This document shows positions 9,825 through 18,857 of a stretch of 64,000 bases of DNA, piece by piece. The notes under the pieces were generated by a model. That model saw nothing but the letters and a program-made list of their open reading frames with translations. It was not told the origin of the DNA and searched no databases. Position 1 is the stretch's first letter, and every line of letters begins with the position of its first letter. This DNA comes from Nocardia mikamii NBRC 108933 (GTDB lineage Bacteria > Actinomycetota > Actinomycetes > Mycobacteriales > Mycobacteriaceae): contig NZ_BDCM01000003.1 in NCBI RefSeq assembly GCF_001613505.1, positions 248,001 to 312,000 of the forward strand, read 5' to 3'. The translations under genes were made by a program, and so were the position numbers.

Positions 9825-10727
9825 CTATCGATTCCGCGTGAGCAGTTTGTTGACCACGGCCGCGCCGATGTACAGCAGGGCGATGATCAGGATCAGCGTC
9901 AGCGACGCGCCCCACACTCGCATCCGGCCGGCCGCTTCCGGGTTGGCCAGTTCCTGGTAGATCATCAGTGGCAGCGAGGCCATGTTTCCGTTGAAGATGT
10001 CGAAATTGATCGACTTCGAATAGCCGACGAGGACCAGCACCGGCGCGGTTTCACCCATGACGCGGGCGACCGCGAGCAACATACCGCTGATCATGCCGGG
10101 CAGAGCGGTGGGCACGACGATCCGCAGGATCGTCTTCCATTTCGGAATGCCCAGCGCGTACGAGGCCTCGCGCAATTCGTCGGGTACGAGTTTGAGCATT
10201 TCCTCGGTACTGCGCACCACCACGGGCAACATCAGCAGCACCAGAGCCAGCGACACCGCGAAGGCCGACTGCGGGAAACCGAAGGTGGCGATCCACAGCG
10301 CGAAGACGAACAGCGCGGCCACGATCGAGGGCACACCGGCGAGGATGTCGACCATGAAGGTGGTCGTCTTCGCCAGCCAGCCGCGACCGTATTCGACCAG
10401 GTAGACCGCGGCCATGATGCCCAGCGGCACCGCGATCACCGCGGCGACCGCCGATTGCACGATCGTTCCGTAGATCGCGTGGTACACGCCGCCCGCGAAC
10501 TGGTCGGGCAGCACGCCCTTCTGCGATTTGGTCCACCAGCCGCTGCTGACGATCGCGTGGAAACCCTTGTTGAGCACCAGGATCAGCACCCAGCCCAGTG
10601 GCACCAGCGCGATGCCGAAGCACAGCCACATGACCGAGGTGGCGAGGTTGTTGCGAACCTTGCGGCCCAGGCTCACGTGGCGGAACGTGGGCGCCTTGAT
10701 CGGCTTGTCCAACGTGGTGGTCATCAC
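9825..10727 (-). CDS. pstA: Phosphate ABC transporter permease PstA
   Basis: A membrane subunit of the phosphate importer, about 300 residues with six hydrophobic segments and the binding-protein-dependent permease motif ([20 protein letters not shown], about residues 185-204) that docks PstB. The reading frame begins GTG ATG. Either codon overlaps the pstC stop (GTGA or TGATG), so pstC and pstA are translationally coupled. The ATG at 10724 is the alternative start. Confidence 0.96.
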   Translation of the reverse strand: MMTTTLDKPIKAPTFRHVSLGRKVRNNLATSVMWLCFGIALVPLGWVLILVLNKGFHAIVSSGWWTKSQKGVLPDQFAGGVYHAIYGTIVQSAVAAVIAVPLGIMAAVYLVEYGRGWLAKTTTFMVDILAGVPSIVAALFVFALWIATFGFPQSAFAVSLALVLLMLPVVVRSTEEMLKLVPDELREASYALGIPKWKTILRIVVPTALPGMISGMLLAVARVMGETAPVLVLVGYSKSINFDIFNGNMASLPLMIYQELANPEAAGRMRVWGASLTLILIIALLYIGAAVVNKLLTRNR

Positions 10728-11788
10728 CCGTTCACCTTCCCGCCGGCGGCGATCCGAGCCAGGGCATTGACGATGAAGGTCAGCGCGAACAGGACGAAGC
10801 CCGCCGCGATGTAGGCGCCGGTGGGCAGCGCCTGGCTGAATTCCGAAGCGGCCGAGGCGATCTTGGAGGCGAAGGTGTAGCCGCCGTCGAACAGCGACCA
10901 GTGGCCGGGTGTCGCGGCGGTACGCAGCACGATCAGCACCGCGATGGTTTCACCGAGCGCGCGGCCGAGGCCCAGCATGGAACCGGCGATCACACCGCTG
11001 CGGCCGTACGGCAGCACGGTCATCCGCACCACCTCCCATTTGGTGGCGCCCAGGGCCTGCGCGGCCTCGATGTGCGCCCGGGGAGTCAGGTGGAAGACCT
11101 CGCGGCTGACCGAGGTGATGATCGGCAGGATCATCACCGCGAGCACGACACCGGCGGTGAAGATCGTGCCACCGCCGCTGATGGAGACGTTGCCGTCCTT
11201 GAACAGGAAGAACCAGCCCAATTTGTCGTTCAGGAATTGTTCGAAGGGTGCCAGCTTCTGGGCCAGCACCAGGAAACCCCACAGACCGAACACGATCGAA
11301 GGCACCGCCGCGAGCAGATCGACCAGCATCGCGAACGGACGCGACAACACCTTCGGCGCGTACTGCGTCAGGAACAACGCGATACCGACACCGAGCGGCA
11401 CGGCGATCAGCAGTGCCAGCAGCGAACTCAGCACCGTGACCATGAACAGGTCGCGGATGCCGAAGTGCATGTTGTCGGCATTGGTGACGTTGAACTCGGC
11501 GCTGGTGAAGAAGTTCGCCTTGTTCGCCGCCACCGACGGCACCGCGCGAATCAGCAGAAACAGCGCGATGAGCGCGATCGCCGCGACGATCGTCGCCCCG
11601 GCGGCCGTGGCCAGGGAACGGAAAACGGTCTCCCCCCGGCGGCTGTGACCGCCGGTGTCGCGACCGGCCGGCTTGGTGCTCGACTCACTCGGCATGGAGG
11701 AAGTATCTCCCGGCGGGACTTCATTGCCCGTCCGCGGGCCGGTCGAATCCGACTGGCCCGCGGCGGTGACTTCGTCGTGGACGGTCAT
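10724..11788 (-). CDS. pstC: Phosphate ABC transporter permease PstC
   Basis: The second permease subunit, 354 residues. It has a hydrophilic N-terminus of about 55 residues (Ser/Thr/Gly-rich, cytoplasmic), then six membrane segments and the EAA-like loop [20 protein letters not shown]. The frame is open further upstream to 11959, but that part overlaps pstS and has no family similarity. ATG 11788, 11 bases after the pstS stop, is the sensible start. Confidence 0.95.
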   Translation of the reverse strand: MTVHDEVTAAGQSDSTGPRTGNEVPPGDTSSMPSESSTKPAGRDTGGHSRRGETVFRSLATAAGATIVAAIALIALFLLIRAVPSVAANKANFFTSAEFNVTNADNMHFGIRDLFMVTVLSSLLALLIAVPLGVGIALFLTQYAPKVLSRPFAMLVDLLAAVPSIVFGLWGFLVLAQKLAPFEQFLNDKLGWFFLFKDGNVSISGGGTIFTAGVVLAVMILPIITSVSREVFHLTPRAHIEAAQALGATKWEVVRMTVLPYGRSGVIAGSMLGLGRALGETIAVLIVLRTAATPGHWSLFDGGYTFASKIASAASEFSQALPTGAYIAAGFVLFALTFIVNALARIAAGGKVNG

Positions 11789-11799
11789 GGGGTTCGCAA

Positions 11800-12912
11800 T
11801 CAGGAGATGGCGTTGATCGCGGTGGTCAGCTTGGTCTTGAACGCATCCGGGATCGGCACGTAGCCGGAGTCCTCGAGTCCGTTCTGACCGTTGGTGATCG
11901 CCGAGGTCAGGAACGCCTTGACGGCCTTGCCGGTGTCGGCGTCGGCGTACTTCGAGCACACGATCTCGTAGGTGGCCAGCATGATCGGGTAGGCGCCCGG
12001 GTCGGTCGGCTTGTAGAACGAGTTGGTGTCGATGATCAGGTCGTTGCCCTGACCGACGATCTTCGCGGAGGCGATGGCCTTACCGGCCGACTCCGCGTTG
12101 AGCGCCACCGGCTTCACCGCGGCGTCGGTGATGATCTGCGCGGTGGACAGGTTCTGCGACCGGGCGAAGGACCACTCGTTGTACGTGATGGAGCCCTTGG
12201 TGCTCTTGATGGCGGCCGAGGTGCCCTCGTTGCCCTTCGCGCCCTCGCCGATGCCGCCGGCGAACGCCTTGCCCGCACCCTTGCCCCATGCGCCGTTGGA
12301 GGCGGCGTCCAGGTAGCGCTGGAAGTTGTCCGTGGTGCCCGACTCGTCGCTGCGGAAGATCACGTGGATCTGGTCCGACGGCAGGTTCACGCCCTGGTTC
12401 AGGCCCTTGATCGCCGGGTCGTCCCACTTGGTGATGGTGCCGTTGAAGATCTTCGCCGCGGTCGGGCCGTCGAGGGTCAGGTTGGTGACACCGTCGAGGT
12501 TGTAGGTGACGGCGATCGGACCGAAGACCGTCGGCAGGTTCCAGGCCGGTGCGCCACAGCGGTCGGCGGCCTTCTTCGGCTCGTCCTTCTTCGGGTCCAG
12601 AGCCGAGTCCGAACCACCGAAATCGGTCTGGCCACCGACGAACTCGTTCACGCCGGCGCCGGAGCCGCTGGAGGTGTAGTCCAGCTTCGCGCCGTCGCAG
12701 TTCTGCTCGTAGGCGGCGATGAAGCGGTCCATCGCGTTCTTCTGAGCGGAGGATCCGCTGGCCTTCAGAGCCTTCTTGCCACCGCAGGCCACATCGACCT
12801 TGGTGGTGTTACCGGTCGCGGCCGAGTTGTCGTCGCTACCACAGGCAGTCAGTGTCAGAGTGCCGGCTGCCGCCAGCACGCCGAGGAGAGCGCCGCTGCG
12901 CTTGAAATTCAC
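11800..12912 (-). CDS. pstS: Phosphate-binding lipoprotein PstS
   Basis: The periplasm-facing phosphate receptor of the importer, tethered by lipid. The 370-residue protein begins [11 protein letters not shown], followed by a hydrophobic stretch and lipobox LTAC with the lipidated Cys at about residue 24. Phosphate-binding family motifs include [34 protein letters not shown] and [18 protein letters not shown] 12912 has an excellent GGAGGAACAG ribosome site, so the longer open frame to 13083 is rejected. It is the first gene of pstSCAB and is preceded by a PHO box. Confidence 0.96.
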   Translation of the reverse strand: MNFKRSGALLGVLAAAGTLTLTACGSDDNSAATGNTTKVDVACGGKKALKASGSSAQKNAMDRFIAAYEQNCDGAKLDYTSSGSGAGVNEFVGGQTDFGGSDSALDPKKDEPKKAADRCGAPAWNLPTVFGPIAVTYNLDGVTNLTLDGPTAAKIFNGTITKWDDPAIKGLNQGVNLPSDQIHVIFRSDESGTTDNFQRYLDAASNGAWGKGAGKAFAGGIGEGAKGNEGTSAAIKSTKGSITYNEWSFARSQNLSTAQIITDAAVKPVALNAESAGKAIASAKIVGQGNDLIIDTNSFYKPTDPGAYPIMLATYEIVCSKYADADTGKAVKAFLTSAITNGQNGLEDSGYVPIPDAFKTKLTTAINAIS

Positions 12913-13026
12913 CTGTTCCTCCGGGAAACGCTTCGTACACGTCCGATCCCTCAACGACCGGACGGGTCCTGTGGGTGGCCGTTCGCAGAGAACTTGCGCA
13001 CCGAGCAGCGAATGCCGCCCACGATC

Positions 13027-13032
13027 AAAGTA
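13027..13032 (-). promoter_or_regulatory. -10 box candidate for pstS
   Basis: TACTTT on the - strand, about 27 bases downstream of the PHO box and 114 bases before the pstS GTG. No good -35 hexamer is present, as expected if an activator bound to the PHO box supplies that contact. Confidence 0.4.
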
Positions 13033-13059
13033 GATTCGTCCGGTTGACAGCGGGACCTG

Positions 13060-13081
13060 GGCAAGTGAACGCAGAGTGAAC
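13060..13081 (-). promoter_or_regulatory. PHO box (two 11-bp direct repeats) for pstSCAB
   Basis: On the - strand GTTCACTCTGC (13081-13071) is followed directly by GTTCACTTGCC (13070-13060). Two adjoining 11-bp units beginning GTTCAC match the known operator of PhoP (Streptomyces) and RegX3 (mycobacteria). It lies about 150 bases upstream of pstS, so induction under phosphate starvation is inferred. Confidence 0.8.
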
Positions 13082-13140
13082 AACCCGGCGCGATTGCGGT
13101 TCGAACCTGTGAGATTTGCCGCAGCGTTACTGAGGGCGGA

Positions 13141-14136
13141 TCACCGGGCGGTGTAGGCGGCGTCGATGTGGGCCGTCTCGAACCCGAGACGAGTGTAGGT
13201 GTGCACGGCCGCGGTGTTGTCGGCCTCGGTGTAGAGGATCACCGCGCCGAGACCACGATCGCGCAGATAGTGCAGGCCCGCGAGGGTGAGCACGCGCCCC
13301 AGACCGCGCCCCTGGGCGGCCGGGTCGATGGCGACCACATAGACCTCACCGACCGCGTCCGAGGTTTCGTCCGGTTCGTGCACCTTGGTCCAGTGAAAGC
13401 CCAGGATATGCGTGGGATCCGCGGGATCGGCGGCAATGAACAGACCCTTCGGGTCGAACCAGGGCGCCGCCCGCCGGACCGCGATCTCGGCCTCGGTCCA
13501 GCCGCTCTGCTCCGGATGCCAGTCGAAGGCGGCGTTGTTGACCCGCAGGAGCTCCGCGTCGTCGGCGGGCCCGGCATAGGTCCGCAGCACGATGTCGGCG
13601 GGCACCTCCAGCTCCGGTAGCTCGACGGTTGCCCGATCGCCGCCCGGAGCCTTCGCCAGGGCCCGTCGCATCTGCCACAGCTCCCGCGCGACGGTCAGTC
13701 CGAGCCGCCCCGCGACCGCCCGCGCCGGCGCCAGATTGCCGTGCGCCCAGATCCGCGCACCCGGGCCACCCGCTTCGAGGGCCGCGGCGACGAGCGTCGC
13801 GCCGATCCCGCGTCCGCGCACCCGCGGATCCACGACGGCTTCGGCCATCGCCGGGTGATCACCGTGCGCGGGAACGAGATTCGCGTACGCGACGAATTCG
13901 CCGTCGCGCTCGACGGCGAGGTGCCGCGTCCGTCCGACCGGCGCACCGGCACCGGCATCGGCATCGGCATCGGCACGGTCGTGTTCGGCCGGCCCGGATG
14001 CGGTCACCGAGAGCACCGCTTGTTCGGAGATCGGCGCGACCGCGTCGGCGGCACTCGCGCGTTCCACCAGGTCCACGATCTTCGCCGCGGTCGCTGGAGC
14101 CAATTCGGTGGTCCAGTCCGGCACCTGCACGCTCAC
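13141..14136 (-). CDS. mshD: Mycothiol synthase MshD
   Basis: Catalyses the last step of mycothiol synthesis, acetylating Cys-GlcN-Ins with acetyl-CoA. About 331 residues form two GNAT folds. The N-terminal half carries VVDPRVRGRGIGATLVAAAL and the C-terminal half VYVVAIDPAAQGRGLGRVL, the latter with the acetyl-CoA-binding QGRGLG pattern, and the tail reads NTAAVHTYTRLGFE. The frame's ATG at 14142 abuts a GAGGA site; GTG 14136 has better spacing, so I use it. Mycothiol synthesis is restricted to Actinobacteria. Confidence 0.93.
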   Translation of the reverse strand: MSVQVPDWTTELAPATAAKIVDLVERASAADAVAPISEQAVLSVTASGPAEHDRADADADAGAGAPVGRTRHLAVERDGEFVAYANLVPAHGDHPAMAEAVVDPRVRGRGIGATLVAAALEAGGPGARIWAHGNLAPARAVAGRLGLTVARELWQMRRALAKAPGGDRATVELPELEVPADIVLRTYAGPADDAELLRVNNAAFDWHPEQSGWTEAEIAVRRAAPWFDPKGLFIAADPADPTHILGFHWTKVHEPDETSDAVGEVYVVAIDPAAQGRGLGRVLTLAGLHYLRDRGLGAVILYTEADNTAAVHTYTRLGFETAHIDAAYTAR

Positions 14137-14354
14137 ACCCATTCCTCGCTCATCCGTTCACGTCCGCCGGCCAACCGGCTCTTCCGACAACCGGCCCCTT
14201 CCGACAACCGGCGCGGCTACCGCCGTGATTCCCGCCCGCGGCCGGCATCTGTCCCGGCTGCCGGTTTCGTTCGGGCGCAATCCTTTTCGCCGACCGAGCG
14301 GCCGCGCCGCAACCAACCGCACCGGCGTCCCGTTCGCGCCCCGGCCCACAGACC

Positions 14355-15128
14355 TCAGGACGGACTGCCGTTGACCTGGGTCAACTGGTTGTCGTCGGCG
14401 CCGTCGTCGCCCTCGTCCGGTATGCCGGCCGGCTGCTCACCGCCCTTGTTGTTGGCCGAGCGCGCCGGGCGAACCGCCTTGTAACCGACGTTGCGGACGG
14501 TGCCGATCAGCGACTCGTATTCGCTGCCGAGTTTGGCTCGCAACCGCCGCACGTGCACGTCGACCGTGCGGGTTCCGCCGAAGAAGTCGTAACCCCAGAC
14601 CTCCTGCAGCAACTGCGCGCGGGTGAAGACCCGGCCGGCGTGCTGCGCGAGATATTTCAGCAGCTCGAATTCCTTGTAGGTCAGGTCGAGCGGGCGGCCG
14701 CGCAACCGCGCGGTATAGGTGCCCTCGTCGATGACCAGTTCGCCGAGCGTGATCTTGCCGGTGTTCTCCGGACTGGCCGCGCCGCCGTTGCGTGCGACCA
14801 GCAGACGCAATCGGGCGTCGAGTTCCGCGGGGCCGGTTCCCGGCAACAGGATGTCGTCCAGTCCCCAATCGGCGTTGACCGCGACCAGACCGCCCTCGGT
14901 CAGCACCGCCACCACGGGCACCGAGGAACCGGTGCTGCCGAGCAGTCTGCACAGTCCGCGCGCGGCGGCCAGGTCGGTGCGGGCATCGACCAGAGCCACA
15001 TCCGCCGTCCCCGCCTCGAGCAGCGACGCCACCTCGGTGGGCGCGGGCCGCACATTGTGCGGCAGCAGCGCCAGCGACGGCAGCACGGCTTCCGGGTTCG
15101 GATCGGAGGTCAGCAGGAGCAGCTCCAC
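14355..15128 (-). CDS. glnR: OmpR-type response regulator GlnR
   Basis: The global nitrogen regulator of actinobacteria, controlling glutamine synthetase, ammonium and nitrate genes. The 257-residue protein has an N-terminal atypical receiver domain (starting [17 protein letters not shown]) and a C-terminal winged helix (about 145-225) with [32 protein letters not shown] and [18 protein letters not shown] 15128 is preceded by GGGAGGAG at ideal spacing; the TTG five codons upstream is rejected. It is divergent from the lmeA-like gene, as in mycobacteria. Confidence 0.93.
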   Translation of the reverse strand: MELLLLTSDPNPEAVLPSLALLPHNVRPAPTEVASLLEAGTADVALVDARTDLAAARGLCRLLGSTGSSVPVVAVLTEGGLVAVNADWGLDDILLPGTGPAELDARLRLLVARNGGAASPENTGKITLGELVIDEGTYTARLRGRPLDLTYKEFELLKYLAQHAGRVFTRAQLLQEVWGYDFFGGTRTVDVHVRRLRAKLGSEYESLIGTVRNVGYKAVRPARSANNKGGEQPAGIPDEGDDGADDNQLTQVNGSPS

Positions 15129-15423
15129 CGGCTCTCCTCCCAATCTGGCATGTCCGCGGGCAACCTCGACGTCATTCGCGAATCCATGCGCGTCGGCACT
15201 GGTAATTCGTGCCTACATTAGCGCGTGCGGGGCCCCGATCATGTATTCCGCACTCGCACGGGGACCAGGGGTGATGGCCACCGCCGGGCCCACACCCGCG
15301 CGCCCCGCACCGTCCGGGCAGATATCTTCGTACCGGGTAGCCTCTTCTCGGGACACCCACGCCTGGCACCCCTCCGCGCGCGACCGCCGCGTTCCGCGCG
15401 CCCGGACGGCCTGAACTCGGAGC

Positions 15424-16236
15424 ATGTGGATGAGAAAACTGATCGTCGGACTGCTGCTGGTGGTCGCGATCGCCGTAGTGGTCGATTTCACTGCGGCGGC
15501 CTACTCGGAGTACCGGGTTTCGCGGTCGCTGCGGGCCGGCGGTGAACTCAGCGCCGACCCCGAAGTGACCATTCACGGATTTCCGTTCCTGGCCCAGACC
15601 GCGCGCGGCGACTACCGCAATCTCGAGATCCGGGCACGCGCGAACCGTCCCGACATCCCGGGCGAAATCTTGGTCGAAGCCACCCTGAACGGCGTCCACC
15701 TGTCGATGCACGATCTGGTGGACAACGACATGCGCTCGGTGATGGTCGACCAGGTGGCCGGCCGGATGCGGATCGAGCCGGTCGAACTGGGGCGGCTGTT
15801 CAACATTCCGGACCTCGAGGTGGTCACCCGCCCGGCCGACAAATCCGACGGCACCGGCGGTTCCGGCGGCTCGGGCATGACCACCCAGGGCGCGCTGGTC
15901 CTCACCGGCACCATCCAGCTCGGACCCGAGACCCGCAGTACCGATCGGGTCAGCGTGAAGGCCGATCTGTTCCTCGACGGCGATCAGATCAAACTGGTGG
16001 CCACCGACCTGTATCACGGTGGCGTCGAGAGCAACGCGCCGACGACCACCGCCGCCGAACTGGGTCCCGACCTGGACAAGGCCGCGGTCCTGGCCCGCTT
16101 CACCCGCACCATCGACACCAAGGATCTGCCGTTCGGGGTGCCCCCGAAGAAGGTGCAGGCCATCGGCGGCAATATCGTGGTAGAGGGTGAAGGGGAGAAT
16201 ATTCGCATTGATATGGACAGGTTTGCCCGACCATGA
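15424..16236 (+). CDS. lmeA: LmeA-like DUF2993 exported protein
   Basis: About 270 residues: a single N-terminal hydrophobic anchor/signal (LIVGLLLVVAIAVVVDFTAAA) followed by an extracytoplasmic beta-rich DUF2993 domain. In mycobacteria LmeA is needed for mannan elongation of lipomannan and lipoarabinomannan. A Gly/Ser-rich insert (GTGGSGGSG) lies near residue 142. ATG 15424 and ATG 15430 are both possible starts. The stop overlaps the next start by 4 bases (ATGA), so it is coupled to the thioredoxin-like gene. Divergent from glnR, it occupies the Rv0817c position. Confidence 0.85.
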   Translation: MWMRKLIVGLLLVVAIAVVVDFTAAAYSEYRVSRSLRAGGELSADPEVTIHGFPFLAQTARGDYRNLEIRARANRPDIPGEILVEATLNGVHLSMHDLVDNDMRSVMVDQVAGRMRIEPVELGRLFNIPDLEVVTRPADKSDGTGGSGGSGMTTQGALVLTGTIQLGPETRSTDRVSVKADLFLDGDQIKLVATDLYHGGVESNAPTTTAAELGPDLDKAAVLARFTRTIDTKDLPFGVPPKKVQAIGGNIVVEGEGENIRIDMDRFARP

Positions 16237-16679
16237 TTGAACTCACGATTCTGGCCGTCGTCCTGCTGGCCGGGGTGGCCGCGGGTGTCGCCCTGCGCTA
16301 CCGCGAGGGCCGCGTGCGGACCGCCCAGACCACCGAGATCGCGGGTTCCCGCACCGAACTGCTCAGCGCGGTCGGTGTCACCGAGGCGGTACCGGCCGTT
16401 GTGCACTTCTCCGCCGAATGGTGCGGTCCCTGCGCCGCGGTCCGGCGGGTGGTGGCCGGGGTGGTCGCCGATCTGGCCGATACCGTGCAGCCGCCCCGCG
16501 ACGTCGAGATCGATATCGACGCCGAGGCCGAACTCGCGCGCGAGCTCAACGTCCTGTCGCTGCCCACCACGTTCGTCTTCGACGCCCACGGGCGAGAGCG
16601 GTTCCGGATCTCCGGTGTGCCCAAGGCCACCGATCTGCGTAGTGCCCTGGCGCCACTGACGGTCCCCGAGGCGGCCTGA
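16233..16679 (+). CDS. Membrane-anchored thioredoxin-like protein
   Basis: 148 residues: an N-terminal membrane helix (about 3-21) and a thioredoxin fold with active site WCGPC (Cys 64, Cys 67) and the cis-Pro segment LSLPTTFVFD. It probably reduces disulfides at the membrane. The mycobacterial counterpart in this position is called ThiX. The ATG overlaps the lmeA-like stop codon, forming a two-gene operon that precedes the sulfur module. Confidence 0.88.
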   Translation: MIELTILAVVLLAGVAAGVALRYREGRVRTAQTTEIAGSRTELLSAVGVTEAVPAVVHFSAEWCGPCAAVRRVVAGVVADLADTVQPPRDVEIDIDAEAELARELNVLSLPTTFVFDAHGRERFRISGVPKATDLRSALAPLTVPEAA

Positions 16680-16794
16680 ACTTCCTGCTCACAAGGGCTT
16701 TACGAGCGTCGTTTCGCGCGGCGCGCGAGCCGTCCACGCGCCCGGCGCCCGGTCGAGTTTCGTACCCCGGGTCCAATTCCCTCCCGAAACCGGG

Positions 16795-16800
16795 TAAACT
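16795..16800 (+). promoter_or_regulatory. -10 box for the leaderless cysteine leader peptide
   Basis: TAAACT ends 7 bases before GTG 16808. With transcription starting about 7 bases after a -10 box, the mRNA would begin at the GTG itself. Confidence 0.6.
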
Positions 16801-16807
16801 GCTTGGC

Positions 16808-16894
16808 GTGCAAACCCGCCGAGAGCTGATGCTCACCCGACGCCGCACAGTCGATCTGTGCCGCCTCGGCGGTTGTTGCTGCCTGTGCATGTAG
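16808..16894 (+). CDS. Leaderless cysteine-rich leader peptide (attenuator ORF)
   Basis: A 28-codon ORF that begins MQTRRELMLTRRRT and ends CRLGGCCCLCM followed by TAG. It has five Cys in the last 11 residues, including three consecutive TGT/TGC codons. It is translated from a probable leaderless GTG and sits 144 bases ahead of the DUF4395-sulfurtransferase-sseC operon. Poly-cysteine leaderless ORFs in front of the equivalent mycobacterial operon are known to act as cysteine-responsive attenuators. By analogy, ribosomes slowing at the Cys codons when Cys-tRNA is scarce would raise expression downstream. The function here is inferred from that precedent. Confidence 0.8.
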   Translation: MQTRRELMLTRRRTVDLCRLGGCCCLCM

Positions 16895-17038
16895 CCGGTC
16901 GGCCTTTCGTATCCCTGCCGCCGACCGGTTTCTCCACCGCGTGTGAGATCTCCTCGATCCCCCGGTGATCCGACCTATCTGACGGATAACCCGCAACCGG
17001 ATAAGCCAGATAAGCCTTCCTTCAGCGCAGGAGCCCCC
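16895..17038 (+). promoter_or_regulatory. Attenuator region between Cys leader and DUF4395 gene
   Basis: 144 untranslated bases follow the leader stop codon. They contain GGATAA twice and a related AGATAA (GACGGATAACC, CCGGATAAGCC, CAGATAAGCC) before an AGGAG ribosome site at 17029-17033. The region would carry any alternative folding linked to leader translation. I could not establish one clear terminator hairpin by eye, so control at ribosome access is as likely as control at transcription. Confidence 0.45.
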
Positions 17039-17524
17039 GTGCCTCAGAACACCAACTCACCCACCGGTCAGGTGGACGTCCGCGGACCGCGGTTCGCGGC
17101 GTGGATCACCACCGGTGTCCTCGTGCTGGTCCTGATCGTCTCCGCCTTCTCCACGCCCGCCGCGGCGGTGCTGATCGCCCTGCAGGCGATCGTCTTCGCC
17201 CTCGGCGCCCTGTACGGCCCGCGGCGCAGCCCCTACGGGTGGTTGTTCGCCACCTTCGTCGCGCCGCGCGTCGGTCCGGCGACCGAGACCGAGCCGGTGC
17301 CGCCGCTGCGGTTCGCGCAGCTGGTCGGTCTCGTCTTCGCGATCGTCGGCTTCGTCGGCTTCGCGGCCGGCTCCGGCGTGGTGGGTGCGATCTTCACCGC
17401 CTTCGCGCTGTTCGCGGCGTTCCTCAACGCGGCGTTCGGAATCTGCCTGGGCTGCAAGATCTATCCGCTCGCCCAGCGGGTCACCTCGCGAACCCCGGTC
17501 ACTTCGGGCAGCTCGACGAACTGA
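17039..17524 (+). CDS. DUF4395 membrane protein of the sulfur module
   Basis: 161 residues with four hydrophobic segments (about 15-33, 37-57, 87-107, 112-132) and a FGICLGCKIYPL motif near the C-terminal end, whose CLGC pair could be redox-active or bind metal. DUF4395 proteins often sit with thiosulfate sulfurtransferases. GTG 17039 has a clean AGGAG site; the frame is open further upstream to 16943 without family similarity. It is the first gene after the Cys leader and 64 bases ahead of the sulfurtransferase. A sulfur-transport or thiol role is inferred only from context. Confidence 0.8.
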   Translation: MPQNTNSPTGQVDVRGPRFAAWITTGVLVLVLIVSAFSTPAAAVLIALQAIVFALGALYGPRRSPYGWLFATFVAPRVGPATETEPVPPLRFAQLVGLVFAIVGFVGFAAGSGVVGAIFTAFALFAAFLNAAFGICLGCKIYPLAQRVTSRTPVTSGSSTN

Positions 17525-17588
17525 CCGGCCCCACAATCCACCGTTCATCTCTCCACATACCCCGGCAAGTCACATCGAAAGGAACAAC

Positions 17589-18422
17589 ATGGCTCGCTCC
17601 GATGTCCTGGTCTCCGCAGACTGGGTCGAAGAGAACCTCAACACCCCCGGCGTCGTGATCGTCGAGGTCGACGAGGACACCTCCGCCTACGACACGGGCC
17701 ACATCGAAGGTGCCGTCAAGCTCGACTGGAAGAAGGATCTGCAGGATCCGGTTCGGCGTGACTTCGTCAACCGGGAGCAGTTCTCGGATCTGCTGTCGGC
17801 CCGCGGTATCGGCAACGACGACACCGTCGTTCTCTACGGTGGCAACAACAACTGGTTCGCGGCCTACGCGTACTGGTACTTCAAGCTCTACGGCCACCAG
17901 AACGTCAAGCTGCTCGACGGCGGCCGCAAGAAGTGGGAGCTCGACGCCCGCCCGCTGTCGACCGACGCGGTGACCCGTCCGGCGACCACCTACAAGGCCT
18001 CCGAGCAGGACCTGTCGATCCGCGCCTTCCGCGACGACGCCATCCAGGCCATCGGCGTCAAGAACCTCGTCGACGTGCGTTCGCCCGACGAGTTCTCCGG
18101 CAAGATTCTCGCTCCCGCGCACCTGCCGCAGGAGCAGAGCCAGCGTCCCGGCCACATCCCCGGCGCCATCAACGTGCCGTGGAGCAAGGCCGCGAACGAG
18201 GACGGAACCTTCAAGTCCGACGAGGAACTGGCTTCCATCTACAAGGAAGCGGGCCTGGACGGCGAGAAGGAGACCATCGCCTACTGCCGCATCGGTGAGC
18301 GCTCGTCGCACACCTGGTTCGTGCTGCAGGAGCTGCTGGGCCACAAGAACGTCAAGAACTACGACGGGAGCTGGACCGAATACGGCTCCCTCGTCGGTGC
18401 ACCGATCGAGTTGGGAGCGTAA
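17589..18422 (+). CDS. Thiosulfate sulfurtransferase (CysA/rhodanese type)
   Basis: Transfers sulfane sulfur from thiosulfate to a thiol acceptor. The 277-residue protein has two rhodanese domains. The N-terminal one is non-catalytic (DTGHIEGAVKLDW, VVLYGGNNNWFA). The C-terminal one has the persulfide loop CRIGERSSHTW with Cys 233. ATG 17589 follows GAAAGGAACA. Actinobacterial members are named CysA2/CysA3 or SseA-like. Its place behind a cysteine leader peptide suggests cysteine-dependent expression. Confidence 0.94.
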   Translation: MARSDVLVSADWVEENLNTPGVVIVEVDEDTSAYDTGHIEGAVKLDWKKDLQDPVRRDFVNREQFSDLLSARGIGNDDTVVLYGGNNNWFAAYAYWYFKLYGHQNVKLLDGGRKKWELDARPLSTDAVTRPATTYKASEQDLSIRAFRDDAIQAIGVKNLVDVRSPDEFSGKILAPAHLPQEQSQRPGHIPGAINVPWSKAANEDGTFKSDEELASIYKEAGLDGEKETIAYCRIGERSSHTWFVLQELLGHKNVKNYDGSWTEYGSLVGAPIELGA

Positions 18423-18428
18423 ATAGAT

Positions 18429-18734
18429 ATGTGTGCAGCACCTACCCAGGGTCAGGCCCTTCCGGCCAACGTCGACACCGAGAAGGAGACCGTCCTCACC
18501 GGACGCGTCCTCGATGCGGACGGTAACCCGGTAGGCGGCGCCTTCGTCCGCCTGCTGGACTCGAGCGACGAGTTCACCGCCGAGGTCGTGGCCTCCGGCA
18601 CCGGTGATTTCCGCTTCTTCGCCGCGCCCGGCACCTGGACCATCCGGGCCCTGTCGTCGGCCGGCAACGGTTCGGCCAAGGTCAGCCCCGAAGGGGCGGG
18701 CGTCCACAACGTCGACGTGAGCGTCGCCAAGTAA
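18429..18734 (+). CDS. sseC: SseC-like DUF1416 protein
   Basis: 101 residues starting MCAAPTQGQALPANVDTEKE, with a carboxypeptidase-regulatory-like beta-sandwich (TGRVLDADGNPVGGAFVRLL). In this family it always follows the thiosulfate sulfurtransferase and is presumed to be its partner, though its biochemistry is not established. It starts 6 bases after the sulfurtransferase stop and is the last gene before a strong terminator. Confidence 0.92.
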   Translation: MCAAPTQGQALPANVDTEKETVLTGRVLDADGNPVGGAFVRLLDSSDEFTAEVVASGTGDFRFFAAPGTWTIRALSSAGNGSAKVSPEGAGVHNVDVSVAK

Positions 18735-18789
18735 CACCGACGCGGAGCGTCGCCGGCAGGCGCCGGAAAACTGCGCTCATCGCACGCGA

Positions 18790-18830
18790 ACGGCCCCGGG
18801 ATTCGTTTTCCCGGGGCCGTTTTCGTCTTC
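18790..18830 (+). terminator. Rho-independent terminator of the sulfur operon
   Basis: An 11-bp perfect stem, ACGGCCCCGGG (18790-18800) with CCCGGGGCCGT (18810-18820), has a 9-base loop and is followed by TTTCGTCTTC. Confidence 0.85.
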
Positions 18831-18844
18831 GCCGGGCGGGTCGT

Positions 18845-18850
18845 TAAACT
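18845..18850 (+). promoter_or_regulatory. -10 box for the leaderless small membrane peptide
   Basis: TAAACT lies 7 bases before GTG 18858. The hexamer and the spacing are identical to those in front of the cysteine leader at 16808. Confidence 0.55.
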
Positions 18851-18857
18851 CCGATAT

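Noticed and set aside
14182..14212. Direct repeat TTCCGACAACCGGC twice between mshD and glnR
   Set aside because: Only two short copies in low-complexity GC-rich spacer. Insufficient to claim a regulatory or mobile element.
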